From Populus alba (lineage: Eukaryota > Streptophyta > Magnoliopsida > Malpighiales > Salicaceae): a stretch of DNA of 64,000 bases. The notes beneath the pieces are model-generated. The model searched no databases. It saw nothing but the letters and a program-made list of their open reading frames with translations, and was not told the DNA's origin. A program made the position numbers and the translations under genes. The stretch is taken from contig NC_133284.1 in the NCBI RefSeq assembly GCF_005239225.2, forward strand, positions 53,141,416 through 53,205,415, given 5' to 3'. Position 1 is the first letter of the stretch; each line of letters begins with the position of its first letter. Below are positions 11,326-21,817 of this stretch, piece after piece.

Positions 11326-12317
11326 AGCAACACACCATTCAATGCATGCGGATCGTTTAGCTACAATACAATGTTCTTTATATTCAGTTTTAAACATACA
11401 TGCACAACAGAAACATAGTAGATTAAGCATAAAAAGATTACCAGATCTAGTGCTTCTTGACACCTTCCAGATGTACAGAGATAGCGTGCAAGATCATAAT
11501 AAAGAGCAGCTGAGCCCACAATTCCCCGTCTTCCAATATCTTTAACAGCCAACACAGCCTCTTCTGTCTTACCCTCTCTCCAAAAAGTATTGACGAGAAC
11601 TGTATGTAACAAGAATTTGATTTCAAAATGAGGTTCTATAAAATCAAATGGAATAAATGATAGATCAGTCAAGCACCTTTATAAACTAAGGCATTTGGAA
11701 TGGAAGACTTCTGAACTTTTTTGAAGAACTCATGAACCAAGTTGTACTTGCCACAAGCAAGCATGACCTGCTCAAGTACGAGGCAGAAAACCATTCTATC
11801 ATTTCCTGGTTATTACAAAAACTAAGATGTATATTCAAGAAAATGAGAATATCTAGCAAACTGTTACCAGTTCCATAAGTCCACTTTATAATACAAAAGG
11901 ATAGTTCATGCTCCTATGCTTTGACAATGATATTTCACACCAAAACCACCCTAAAAGATAGCTAGATTGAGCACCTATCTTAAAGAGCAGAAAATGATGG
12001 GAAATTATCACTTCATGATGCTATGAAATGGTACCCCCTCTTACTACTGAAAACTAACATTGGAATCCAACATTAACAGATAGTAGAAACTACCACATGA
12101 ACACATGAGAGTGAATCAAGATCAAACAACCCTTAGAATTATCTTAATTGTGAAGTATCAAGGCGCAGTCATTTGAATATGAACCATAAAATTGAATATG
12201 AGAAACGGAAAGCCCAACCAGAGAATTAATATTGTACAGCAAGTTCATATGACACCCTATTCAACCAAACTGATGTACCTAGGTTAGGTTTCTAACTTCA
12301 TACTACAAAAATCAAAG

Positions 12318-12500
12318 TCTTTTTTCTGAATTAAACCTTTTATTTAGCACTGGGTAAAACCTGGGGTACGTTCAAACCTCTCAGCCATCATGCACCAGGC
12401 AACAGGTGAGATGAATCTCTGGACGACACCAAAGAGGTTGGTGGTAGGATTTGAACCAACAGTTCATGATGCACTTTTACTCAGAAAAAATAAGTCCATA
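12318..12500 (-). repeat. Possible tRNA-derived SINE (copy 1)
   Basis: On the minus strand a block contains GGTTCAAATCC, a perfect match to the RNA polymerase III B-box consensus. It then runs through CACCTGTTGCCTGGTGCATG to GGTTTAATTCAGAAAAAAG, an A-rich end. The same block is present in PPR copy 2 at about 39015-39185, so it predates the segmental duplication. The A box is not clear and no target duplication was resolved. Confidence 0.4.
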
Positions 12501-14943
12501 TGCTTAGATTAGAAGTCTAGTTCTATGAACAGCTCTATGAAAGTTGAAATATGGAGTGCTAATCATAGTAGCAAGTCAGCAAACATGACTAGCTGTTTAT
12601 CAGAACAATGATAAACTCATACAACAAGGTATTGCTAAGAATCTAAGATACAGGTTCTGCTGATGTGAAATATTGATAAGAACCATGGATAGTAAAAACA
12701 GCTATTACCTCCATAACAAGTCCATACGTTGCAGTAGAAGGTTGCACACCCTTTTCCTTCATCTGCTGTAAGACCCAAAATGCACCTTCCCATTGTTTTC
12801 GCCGAACACAAGCATTTAGGACCTACATACAGAAGGAATGTCAAAATGCCGTGGATGATCATAGCTGGATTTATGCATTATGTAAATTGAAATGATTCAC
12901 AGATAATTGATTGAATATGCCCAGGGAAATAGATAATGAATGATCAGCATGTTATGGCACAAGTCCATCCTTAGATAGTCGAAATTCTTAGAATGATCTT
13001 AAGACTACGGAAAATATGCCCTGTCAAAACAATATACAGTAATGATTTTACTTTGCTGTTACAGGGACCACAAAGCACCCTTTCAGGTCATCTCAAATTT
13101 AACAAAGCATGCTTATTGTTTAATCTGTTGATAACAACATCAGTTCATACCTAGAGAACATGCAGAAAAACTATAGATTTTTAGATAACAGAGATAAGTC
13201 AAAACTTAGCTTAATGGGTATCATTTGGAAAGGTGTAGATTCAATGAAAAGAACTTGTCATCCAAAAATTTCAGAGGGCTATTATGTCATCCAGCAATAT
13301 ACTGGGTTTAGCAATTTCTTAAATATCCATAACATTAGCTTCTACCTTGATAACAGTTTTGAACTATCATGTATTTCAGGCTGACTTTGAGCACATGCCC
13401 ACAAACACATGCATGCAGAGTTAGTTACATGTGACATGCTTGGGACAACTAACAGTCATCAATATGGGTTTTGAAGTAAAAATTATAGTGCAGAGGTTAC
13501 AGACAAATGTTTTCCAGATATAGACGGCTAGTTTACTGCCAAGTGTCACTAACCGCATTGTAGACAACAATATCAGGTTCCAAACCTAGGTCCCGCTTCC
13601 CAAGTGCCCCAGATTTGAACTTCTTGGGAGGAGATCGCATGATATCTATGATCGACATCAAAAAGTTCCTTCATATATCCTGCTTGTCCGAGAGTGACAG
13701 CTATAGAACGATAAGCTACTAGGTCAGGATACAAACACATTTCTTGCTGGAGAGGACAGGGGGAAAAAAGAAGAAGAAGCAATGACATAAGTCAGTGAGG
13801 ATTTCCTTTTACATTGTTCAATTAAATAAACTTGTATTAAATGAGAAAGGAGCAAGGCATCAGATGAAAATTCTTGAGCTACTTCAACTTGGCATGATAA
13901 ATGAATCATCAAAGATACAAAGAATGAGACTGGTTCAAATGAAGCATAGAAAAACATATTTAATGTAAGAGAACTTGTATGTTCACAAGGTTATTGACAC
14001 AAGCACACATGCCCACATTGAAGAAAGAATAGACAACTATTAGAAATTAGAAAGTTAATATGATCTGATGTAAAATTGGGAATAGCCAATTATTAGGAAT
14101 TAGAAAGTTAACTTATCTATGATGTAAAAATTTTTACCTAAACTTCATATCTATGACTTGATTTTATACTGGTATATAAAAAATTACATCTAAAAATACA
14201 AAGAAAGGATATGCTAAAAAATCCAAGACAAAGAAAACAACATTTGAATTAGAAATTATCAGGGACAAATTTCATTCCTTGTAAAATTAAAAATTATTAG
14301 GAATTGCTAAAAATATTTAGAATATGAGCATTTTAAGCACATGGATTTAGTTAGGAATTCCACTGGAATGCAGGCTCTCGAGAATTACTTTCTAAAACAA
14401 AACATCATCCACACAAAAAGACATTCCCTTCATTGATGTCTTAACAACTTGTTCCTCCATAATTTGTTTACTTTTATATGAACTGTCCTGCTTTTTGGAA
14501 AGAACAAACCAGGTAAGAAACCAACGGCACCCCTTGCCCCCCAAGGCTAAGGCTGTCCCACCACAACAAAACTGCTTGGTGTGACTGTAATCTAAACATG
14601 GAGTGAGGAGAAGGGGCACATTAATCTCTGGACCACTTGTTACAGTGGCAAATAAGAGTCGAATGAATCTATCAGGTATCAGTACACAAAGTTGGAAAAA
14701 TAAACAGGGACGGACACATTGTATTGGAAATGCTTCTTTTGACATGAATCAGATTGCTTTGCTCTGTTACATGAAGACTGGTACAATTACACAGCATAGA
14801 TCAAAATACAAAATAGCTTAGCTACACAGAATTTGCACACACATGCCAATAGAATCTTGTTAGTTGTAATGAAAGGATAGTTAAAGTTCAGTTGAGCTTA
14901 TGAAGAAAAAAAGAGAGAATATATAAGAGTATAGATTACACAC

Positions 14944-15826
14944 CAGTTTCCTAGCTTCTGAATCTTCTCCTCTATTTTCCACATCGGAACTTTTGTCTTG
15001 CCAATAACATCATTGGATTGCTCAAAGCTTTTGAAGGCAGCCCTTTCCACTTCAAAATCCTCACCATAGCCCCTTTCAAGAAAAGCCTGATCACTTCTTC
15101 TTGACAATCCGTTTTTCTGCACATATCTCTTGTCAGTAATTTTATCAGCTTGACTACGATTCCTGACAATTCCACCATTCATTTTGTTGACTCCAGAACC
15201 ATTGTTCTCTTTTTCAAAAGCTTTCCCCTTTATTCCGAACATATCCAGGGAATCTTTAGCATGAGCAAGATTTTCTTTTAAGCCAATAGTTCTATCAATG
15301 CTTTCAATATATTCTAATACCATAGGACTTCGTTGAGCAATTCGAGTCTTCATACGCTTGGTTTCATTGAATCCTCCGAGTCTGAATTCATGCTGCTAGT
15401 ATGATCCCTCAACCATCGTCCATCCCTCGTTGCCCCTCCCATTTTCCTTCTAAAATCAGCATGCAGACCACTTACTTTTCCACCCACCTTATGATTGAAC
15501 TCTCTAATTCTACCTCCTCTGTAATCAAGCTCAACATTAACTACATCTTCTTGACCAGAGCATCCATCACTATTGTCACCAAACTCATCACTTTCCATGA
15601 CTCCAGACACCTTTTCTCGATTGTTAAACCTCCTCAAATCCACATTGCTTTCATGTCTGACTGATGAAGGGGCATCACTCTCCTCTAAATCACCCTTCAA
15701 ATTATAACTCCTATAATTGAGGTCCTCCAAGTCTGAATTCGTGCTACTGGTTCTATTCCTCAACCATCGCTCATCACTTGTAGCTCCTCCCATTTTCTTT
15801 CTTGCATTAGCATGCACGTGACTTTC
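14944..15826 (-). pseudogene. PPR copy 1, exon 1 (N-terminal region, 5'-truncated)
   Basis: On the minus strand the exon runs to the donor (AAACTG then GTGTGT) at 14944/14943. It encodes a hydrophilic, Ser/Arg/Asp-rich region ending WKIEEKIQKLGN. A module of about 27 residues occurs twice: KKMGGATSDERWLRN with SSTNSDLED (about 15713-15797), and RKMGGATRDGRWLRD with SSMNSDSED (about 15371-15455). One base missing near 15366 puts the downstream part (MKTRIAQRSPMV) in another frame. The expected N-terminus with transit peptide is absent, because at about 15827 the sequence changes to a copy of the last exon. Confidence 0.7.
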
Positions 15827-15896
15827 TTTGCAATACAGGGTTTGGCGAGTTGCTTTGAGCAGCAAGCACACGCACCTCATGCATTAGCCGCATGAG
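15827..15896 (-). repeat. Scrap of PPR last exon fused to exon 1
   Basis: This 70-bp stretch is nearly identical (one difference seen) to 6263-6332 of the last exon and has the same orientation. The next bases match the exon again only after a gap of about 22 bp (CGTTTT) and then diverge. It is evidence that another PPR gene copy once ended here, with everything between its last exon and this exon 1 deleted. Confidence 0.75.
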
Positions 15897-16306
15897 CGTT
15901 TTACTCAAGCTCTAGCTTTTGTTAATTGATATTAAAAGAATGGGCATCAATGTAATTAATCCCAATGAATAGAATCATGCGCAAATGACACCCTACCTTT
16001 TTAAGGTGCATCCCCTCACAATTTTACAAGCGCAAAAAGTCTTGGACCAAAAATTCCACATGAAAAGAAGCATCGTAACATTGTCACTCACAGAGACAAC
16101 TTTTCTTCCTTTCTTCTTCGTTGTCCTGATCCTATGTTATAGTTTTATAATAGATCAATTGATTTAATAATTTCCCTTCCATCTTTGACCATCTCATTCA
16201 TAGTTGTACTGTAAATATAAATATAAATATATTGTGACACACAAGAAATGGAAATAATGGTACACATGTAGTGGCATAGTTGCAACATGGTATAAACCTA
16301 TTACAA

Positions 16307-16495
16307 GTCTTGTTTGTAAAATACGATTAGATTATTTAAAAAAAATTATTTTGAAATGTATTAAAATAATATTTTTTAAAATTTTTTATATAAACACATC
16401 AAAACAATAAAAAATACTAAAAATTATTAATTTAAAACTAAAAAAAAACTTCAAAATCACAGTCTAACCCATAAATAAACACACTCTGCATGTAG
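16307..16495. mobile_element. AT-rich MITE-like repeat
   Basis: It shares its core (AAACACATCAAAACAATAAA) with the blocks at 3655, 19855 and 36365. Ends are not clean. Confidence 0.4.
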
Positions 16496-16601
16496 ATGTT
16501 GGGGGGCTAGTTGTCTCACTCCTAGGTGAGGCTGGAATTAGTAATAGTAGTATTAGCTATTTGACCCGCGTTTCACCACTGATCAAATGTTTTTTTATTT
16601 T

Positions 16602-16604
<3 letters not shown>

Positions 16605-16634
<30 letters not shown>
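16605..16634. repeat. (AT)n microsatellite
   Basis: About 15 uninterrupted AT units. Confidence 0.9.
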
Positions 16635-16637
<3 letters not shown>

Positions 16638-17132
16638 AACTTTTTACAACATGTTTTTGTACTTAAAGAATTCTCAAGCAAAATTTAAAAAATTTATGCA
16701 TATATATAATTAAAAAAAAAATTAAGAACTATTCATGCGAAAAATAAAGTTTTATCTAGTTTAATTCCTACCCAGTCAAAGTAAACCAACCAAACTCATG
16801 ACCTAGATCACAAACTTAACAGAGTTCAACAATCTTTTTATAATATTTGATCTAAAATATACATCTATAAAATTAAGAACCTGCAAAAAACCAAAGCGAT
16901 TGGAAAAAAAATCAAACTGAAATAAATTATGTTACCCAATTAATAATCAACCAAATATTAGGTGATGAAATTGAACAAAAAATAAGCAAGAAAAAAAAAC
17001 AAATCCAGTTGTAATGGATAAAAAAAAAAAAAAAAAAAAAGTTCAATCTCTCATGCTAAGAAAGCCTAGAGCTTCTAAACCTCTACAAAAAGGCATAGGT
17101 GTGCGAGCCTGGAGCAGCCCATGCACCTAAGC

Positions 17133-17137
<5 letters not shown>

Positions 17138-17170
<33 letters not shown>

Positions 17171-17180
17171 TATATATATA
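17138..17180. repeat. (AT)n microsatellite
   Basis: About 20 AT units with one interruption (TATAATAT). Confidence 0.9.
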
Positions 17181-19854
17181 GTTTTCTTAAGAGAAGGATG
17201 ACTAGCCGTTTCCCTCTTAATGATTTGAAAAAAAATAAAGGCGACACATCACCTGCCTTACTCAAGCAAACGACACGTCGCCTTAACTGCCCAGATTTTG
17301 GTGACCTCTAGTCGCTGAAAAATTAGGTTAGTTTGTTTTAGACTAAGTAAAACCAATTTTTAACCATATTTTGACCTGAAAAAACCATGAAAACACCTGG
17401 AAAACACATATCCATACCCTCTAACAATCAAAAAATTATTTTTGAAACCCACAATCAACCTGAAATCAAAATTCTGTTCAGATTCAAATCCACAATTTTA
17501 GTCAAATTTAAGGAAAAAACAATACCTTGTCTAAACTTTACTCATAAAAAAAAACCCATTGAAACCAAAATCACCTGTTTTGTGCCCGGAATCGGTTTCA
17601 ATTGAGACTTTCTCTCTCTACTACTAGAATTTAGCTACTCTCTCTCTCTCCTCCCTCAAACCAAAGGACTAAAAAATAAGGAAAATGAATTTTGGGATCA
17701 AAATTGAATTTTATAAATTGTTAGGGATTGAAAGCTTATAATATGAAAAGTTAAAGAATTAAAGTATACGTTTAGCCCTAATTTTAGCAAAACCATCTTT
17801 TATCTATGTTTTTCATTTTATTCATCTATTTTTTAATCTTGTAATTTATTAATAAATGTGTTTTAATTGATCATCAATTTGGGCTTATAAGGGTGCAATA
17901 AAAAAAAAATCATTATTACAATTCACAATGATTAATTTCTTGGTAAGTAGTGGCGTGATAACAATATTTTTGGGTTAACCTAGGTTAAAATTTGGTTTAA
18001 TTTTAAAGACAAATTCTTCAAAACTACGTTGTATTAACCTTTTTTCTTAAAAGAAAAACTATATCTTTTTTATTGATATAAATAACTCGATTTAAATATT
18101 AACTCTTTTTTAAAAGAAAAACTATATCTTTTTTATAGATATAAATCAACTCAATTTAAATGTAACATTTAATGTTAATATCTACAATAAGAATGTGCCA
18201 ATCGCTTCACTGCCATGATTTTTATGTGTTGTGTCCTTTCATTTTGGTTTCTCAGACAGGCAGACCATAAGGTGTTGTTTGGGGCAAATATAGTAGTGGA
18301 GGCTTTCCACATTCTTTCGGTTAAGTAGAGTTTTTATTTGAGAGCTCATGTGAATCCCACGCTAAAAAAAGTTGAAAGCTGATAGATCTTTTTTGAAGCT
18401 TCTTAGCTATAATGGTAGCTTTTTATAGATTATTAATCTCATCATATTATACTATATTTTAAAATATGTACATAAAATGTTTAAATTATGAACCGCATTA
18501 TAGATATAAAGTGTTTACATTGTAGACCATACTATAAATGTTCAGAAGATCATGAGAGGCCTTGTCTTTTCTATTTTTTATTTCAAAAGCTACTAACGCA
18601 TGTTGGGTCAAAGCATGACCACCTGATTCAAGGCTTTTAGGTCTAGCTTGCCGCAAGACTCAAGTCTCTTGGTTCTAACTTGGCTATCAAATTCAATACA
18701 TTTAAAATATTCTTTATATTTTTAATATTTTTTTACACTTGAAAACACTTGAAAAAAAAATTGTTATTGAGTTACTACTTAGCGCATACCAATATGCTAG
18801 TTTTCAATAACAATATGAGACTTGATATATTTGAAACCTAAATCGGTCTAGTTTAAAGATAAAAAGTGGAAAAATTAACTCAATATGACTTGATTAAAAA
18901 TATAAGTAGACTCATAATCTAGTTGATCCGAGTAAAAACAATAAACTCTTAATTACACATTCCACATTGATTTGGTTAAAAAGAAATGGTGGGTTCTAAA
19001 ACACCTAGCTAGGCAAGTTATTGCTTATAGTAGTTGAGTAGTTGTATCATGTTGTCTAGAACATAAAAATATCTTCATCTAAAAAAAAGGGCTCCGATGC
19101 AATATGAGGTTTGTAGCCGTAAATGAATTCTTTAAAATAAGTGGTAGTTTAATGACACTACAAATATTATAATTAGTAGTTATTACTGGAAGGTGTTTTT
19201 AAAATATAGTCTTTTATTAAAACTAAAACCATACTAATTATATTAATCAGCCTGTTTTATAATTTGATTCGAGATTTAGGTAATGGGTTAAATATATAAA
19301 AAATTATTGATTATAACAATAAGTTTATCCACTTTTTTTAATGAAATAATATTATTTTATATAAAAAATTATTGATTAGATAATCTTACATGAATTGTAT
19401 AGGATTAATCTAGTCATCAAGTTTATCAAATCGAATTAAATAAAGTGAACTGTTCAAATAATTCGAAAACCATCATGATCTGAGAGTTATCATGCTATTG
19501 AATCAACCAATCAGCGCAGGCGGATTTGAGATCTATGAAGAAAGATGATGTAGACGGGTGAAGTAATGCGTTGAACTTCCGCCATAGCCTACACAAGTGA
19601 CGAAGAAGGTAATTGGGTAATTTGTCACCTCTTTGCCTGTGTTTGGTCTGCATGGATACATCTCTTTCCAAGTGTCTGTCATGAAGACTCCCAAAAACAC
19701 TAAAAAAATGTTTGTTTTTTTAGGTAACTTGTTACTTATGGTTTTTATTTTAAAAAATAAGTTTTTGAAAAATATAGTTATGTGTGGTTGTTGGATTTAG
19801 ATATATATTCGATAAAAATTATGATTGAAGTTTATGCGTAATAAAAAATATATA

Positions 19855-20058
19855 CAAAATGTTTGGTAGAAGTGTGGTTGCAGTTGCTTTTTACTTGGAA
19901 ATGCATTAAAATAAATTTTTTTTTATTTTTTTAAAAATTATTTTTGATATTAGCGTATCAAAATGATTTAAAAACATTAAAAATATATTAATTTGAATAA
20001 AAAAAACATTCAATTTTTTTCAAAAAACATTTTTGAAACGCAAAAATAAACAGGGTTT
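19855..20058. mobile_element. AT-rich MITE-like repeat
   Basis: It runs from TTTGGTAGAAGTGTGGTTGC to AAAATAAACAGGGTTTT with the shared core phrase TTAGCGTATCAAAATGATTT. It is the same family as the block at 3655. Confidence 0.5.
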
Positions 20059-20427
20059 TATGAAATTTCGTTAAAAAAACATGTAAAAACTAAAAACTAC
20101 TATATAAAAAACTGCATTTTAAATTTAAATTTTAATAAATTTAATTTATAATATAAAACATAATTTAATTTATTATCAAACACTTTACTTGATGAAGTAA
20201 AAACAAATAAAGCCTAAAGCGAAAGGAAAAACATAATTTGCATCGTCTGAGGGCCTCTTTTCCCCTTGTCGAGGTTTCAATTTCATGGCCCCTTTATGTT
20301 TTCCACTAGAAAGTGACGGGCAAGAAGATTCAACACGTGTATAGAGTTTTATAGGACCAAAATCCCAGGAACAGAGGTTGTCGGCTGGTTTTTTTTCTTC
20401 TCTGAAATGTCGGCTGCTTAGGTAGGG

Positions 20428-20768
20428 TGTTGAAGTTTGCTTCTAAAGCTGTCATTGGAGGAGCTGTCAACGAGTCTTTTGTTTTCTGTTATTTCTAATT
20501 ATCTTGCTAATAATAATCCATTGTCCTAGTCTCTAGGAGTTAGTTTTTCTGTTTTGATGTTAACAGATAATAGCATGATTACATGCTATAAGTTTGGAAT
20601 TCTGTTATTCTATTTTTCAATAAATATGTGTAACGATTGCATGGAATGAATGCAATCAGGATTATTCATTTCTTTTATCAAAATTCAATACAACAGTTTC
20701 TGTATTTTCTCTTCTACTTCTTTCTATCAGTTTTCTTCTCATACACGTTTACTATTCAAACACTTTCA
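20428..20768 (+). repeat. 5' LTR of copia A
   Basis: It begins TGTTGAAGTTTGC and ends CAAACACTTTCA. It contains the uninterrupted phrase GCTAATAATAATCC, which is the empty site for the insertion of element B in the partner LTR. Confidence 0.93.
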
Positions 20769-20803
20769 ATTGGTATCAAAGCAAATTCTTAAAGGGACCT
20801 GTA

Positions 20804-21790
20804 ATGGAGTCTGAAACAAGTTTCTCTCACATTTCTTCTCCAATCTTTGATGGAGAAAATTATCAACTATGGGCTGTAAAAATGGAGACTTATTTGGAGG
20901 CGATGGATCTTTGGGAAGCTATTGAAGAAGATTATGAAGTCCATCCTTTACCAAATAATCCAACAGTAGCTCAGATCAAGAATCATAAAGAGAGAAAAAC
21001 AAGAAAATCGAAAGCAAAGGCTTGTCTATTTGCAGCTGTTTCAACAACAATCTTCACAAGGATCATGTCTCTTAAATCAGCAAAAGATGTATGGGATTAT
21101 TTAAAGAAGGAGTATGCAGGAGATGACAGAATTCGTGGCATGCAAAGTCTTAATCTAATAAGAGAATTTGAGCTACAAAGGATGAAGGATTCTGAAACCA
21201 TCAAAGAGTATTCAGACAAATTACTTGGAATTGTCAACAAGGTAAGATTACTGGGCACACTATTTTCTGATTGCAGAATTGTAGAGAAAATACTTGTAAC
21301 TGTGCCTGAACGTTATGAAGCATCCATAACCACCTTGGAGAATACAAAGGATCTGTCAAAGATTACCTTGGCAGAATTGATAAATGCTTTGCAGTCTCAA
21401 GAGCAACGACGACTTATGAGGCAAGATCAAGTTCCTGAAGGAGCTTTGCAAGCACAATATCCTAGTTCTGATAAGAAGAAATTCTTCAAGAAGAATCAGA
21501 TGTCAAACAGTAGTAAGACTACTGTTAATCAAAGTCAGAACAGAGGAAAATTTCTGAACAGAAACTTTCCACCATGTCAACACTGCAACAAGTTAGGTCA
21601 TCCACCTTTCAAGTGCTGGAAAAGACCTGATGCAAAGTGCAGTAAATGTCATCAAATGGGACATGAAGCAATTATCTGCAGAACAAGATTTCAGAAACAG
21701 GATGAAGATGCTCAGGTTGCCAGTCAAGATGATGAAGATCAAATGTTTGTAGCCACATGTTTTTCAGTCCAAACTTCCTCAGATCACTAG
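20804..21790 (+). CDS. Copia A gag (capsid and two zinc knuckles)
   Basis: The ATG is 36 bases after the LTR, in a natural leader. The frame shows the UBN2-type gag region (FDGENYQLWAVKMETYL near the start; MQSLNLIREFELQRMKDSE mid-frame). Two CCHC knuckles follow (CQHCNKLGHPPFKC and CSKCHQMGHEAIIC) near residues 262-295. Gag forms the virus-like particle that packages element RNA. The frame stops at TAG 21788-21790, just before the protease motif, and the same frame goes on as pol. Relatives read through here without a stop, so I infer a nonsense change, probably in a Trp codon. Confidence 0.9.
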   Translation: MESETSFSHISSPIFDGENYQLWAVKMETYLEAMDLWEAIEEDYEVHPLPNNPTVAQIKNHKERKTRKSKAKACLFAAVSTTIFTRIMSLKSAKDVWDYLKKEYAGDDRIRGMQSLNLIREFELQRMKDSETIKEYSDKLLGIVNKVRLLGTLFSDCRIVEKILVTVPERYEASITTLENTKDLSKITLAELINALQSQEQRRLMRQDQVPEGALQAQYPSSDKKKFFKKNQMSNSSKTTVNQSQNRGKFLNRNFPPCQHCNKLGHPPFKCWKRPDAKCSKCHQMGHEAIICRTRFQKQDEDAQVASQDDEDQMFVATCFSVQTSSDH

Positions 21791-21817
21791 TTAATTGACA
21801 GTGGATGCACAAATCAC

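Larger units (their letters stand above)
6195..15836 (-). pseudogene. DG1: PPR gene, DG1 (DELAYED GREENING 1)-like, broken copy 1
   Basis: Exons read on the minus strand: exon 1 partial 15836-14944; exons 2 and 3 absent; exon 4 13746-13554; exon 5 12822-12709; exon 6 11767-11677; exon 7 11599-11442; exon 8 7580-7151; exon 9 6554-6195. The reading has GT-AG borders and continuous protein across exons 4-7. Motifs such as LVAYRSIAVTLGQAG, VLNACVRRKQWEGAFW, GSAALYYDLAR and TGLIQACLDSGNIQNA match, from memory, Arabidopsis DG1 (At5g67570), a PPR protein for chloroplast RNA expression and greening. Lesions: a one-base loss near 15366; loss of exons 2-3 near 13875; a 4-base gain in exon 4 near 13650; and TAG at 6351-6353 in exon 9. 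Exon 8 begins with residues unlike those I expect. The LINE lies in the intron between exons 7 and 8. Exon 1 ends abruptly in a foreign scrap. Confidence 0.8.
15905..20422. other. Intergenic, repeat-rich, no gene recognised
   Basis: It holds MITE-like blocks at about 16307-16495 and 19855-20058. Microsatellites of AT lie at 16605-16634 and 17138-17180, and an A-run at about 17022-17040. A direct repeat containing AAAAGAAAAACTATATCTTT lies at about 18046-18075 and 18110-18138. Pyrimidine-rich tracts occur at 17625-17655. Open frames here are short and low-complexity. I see nothing in 18200-19850 that resembles a gene. Confidence 0.5.

Noticed and set aside
14392..14821. Overlapping small frames, also present at 56222-56606
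   Set aside because: They lie in an intron shared by both PPR copies, lack known motifs, and conservation is explained by the segmental duplication.
21780..21800. Programmed readthrough of the TAG in copia A
   Set aside because: The following bases (TTAATT) do not match the well-known leaky-stop context, and related elements have a continuous frame; kept only as an alternative.
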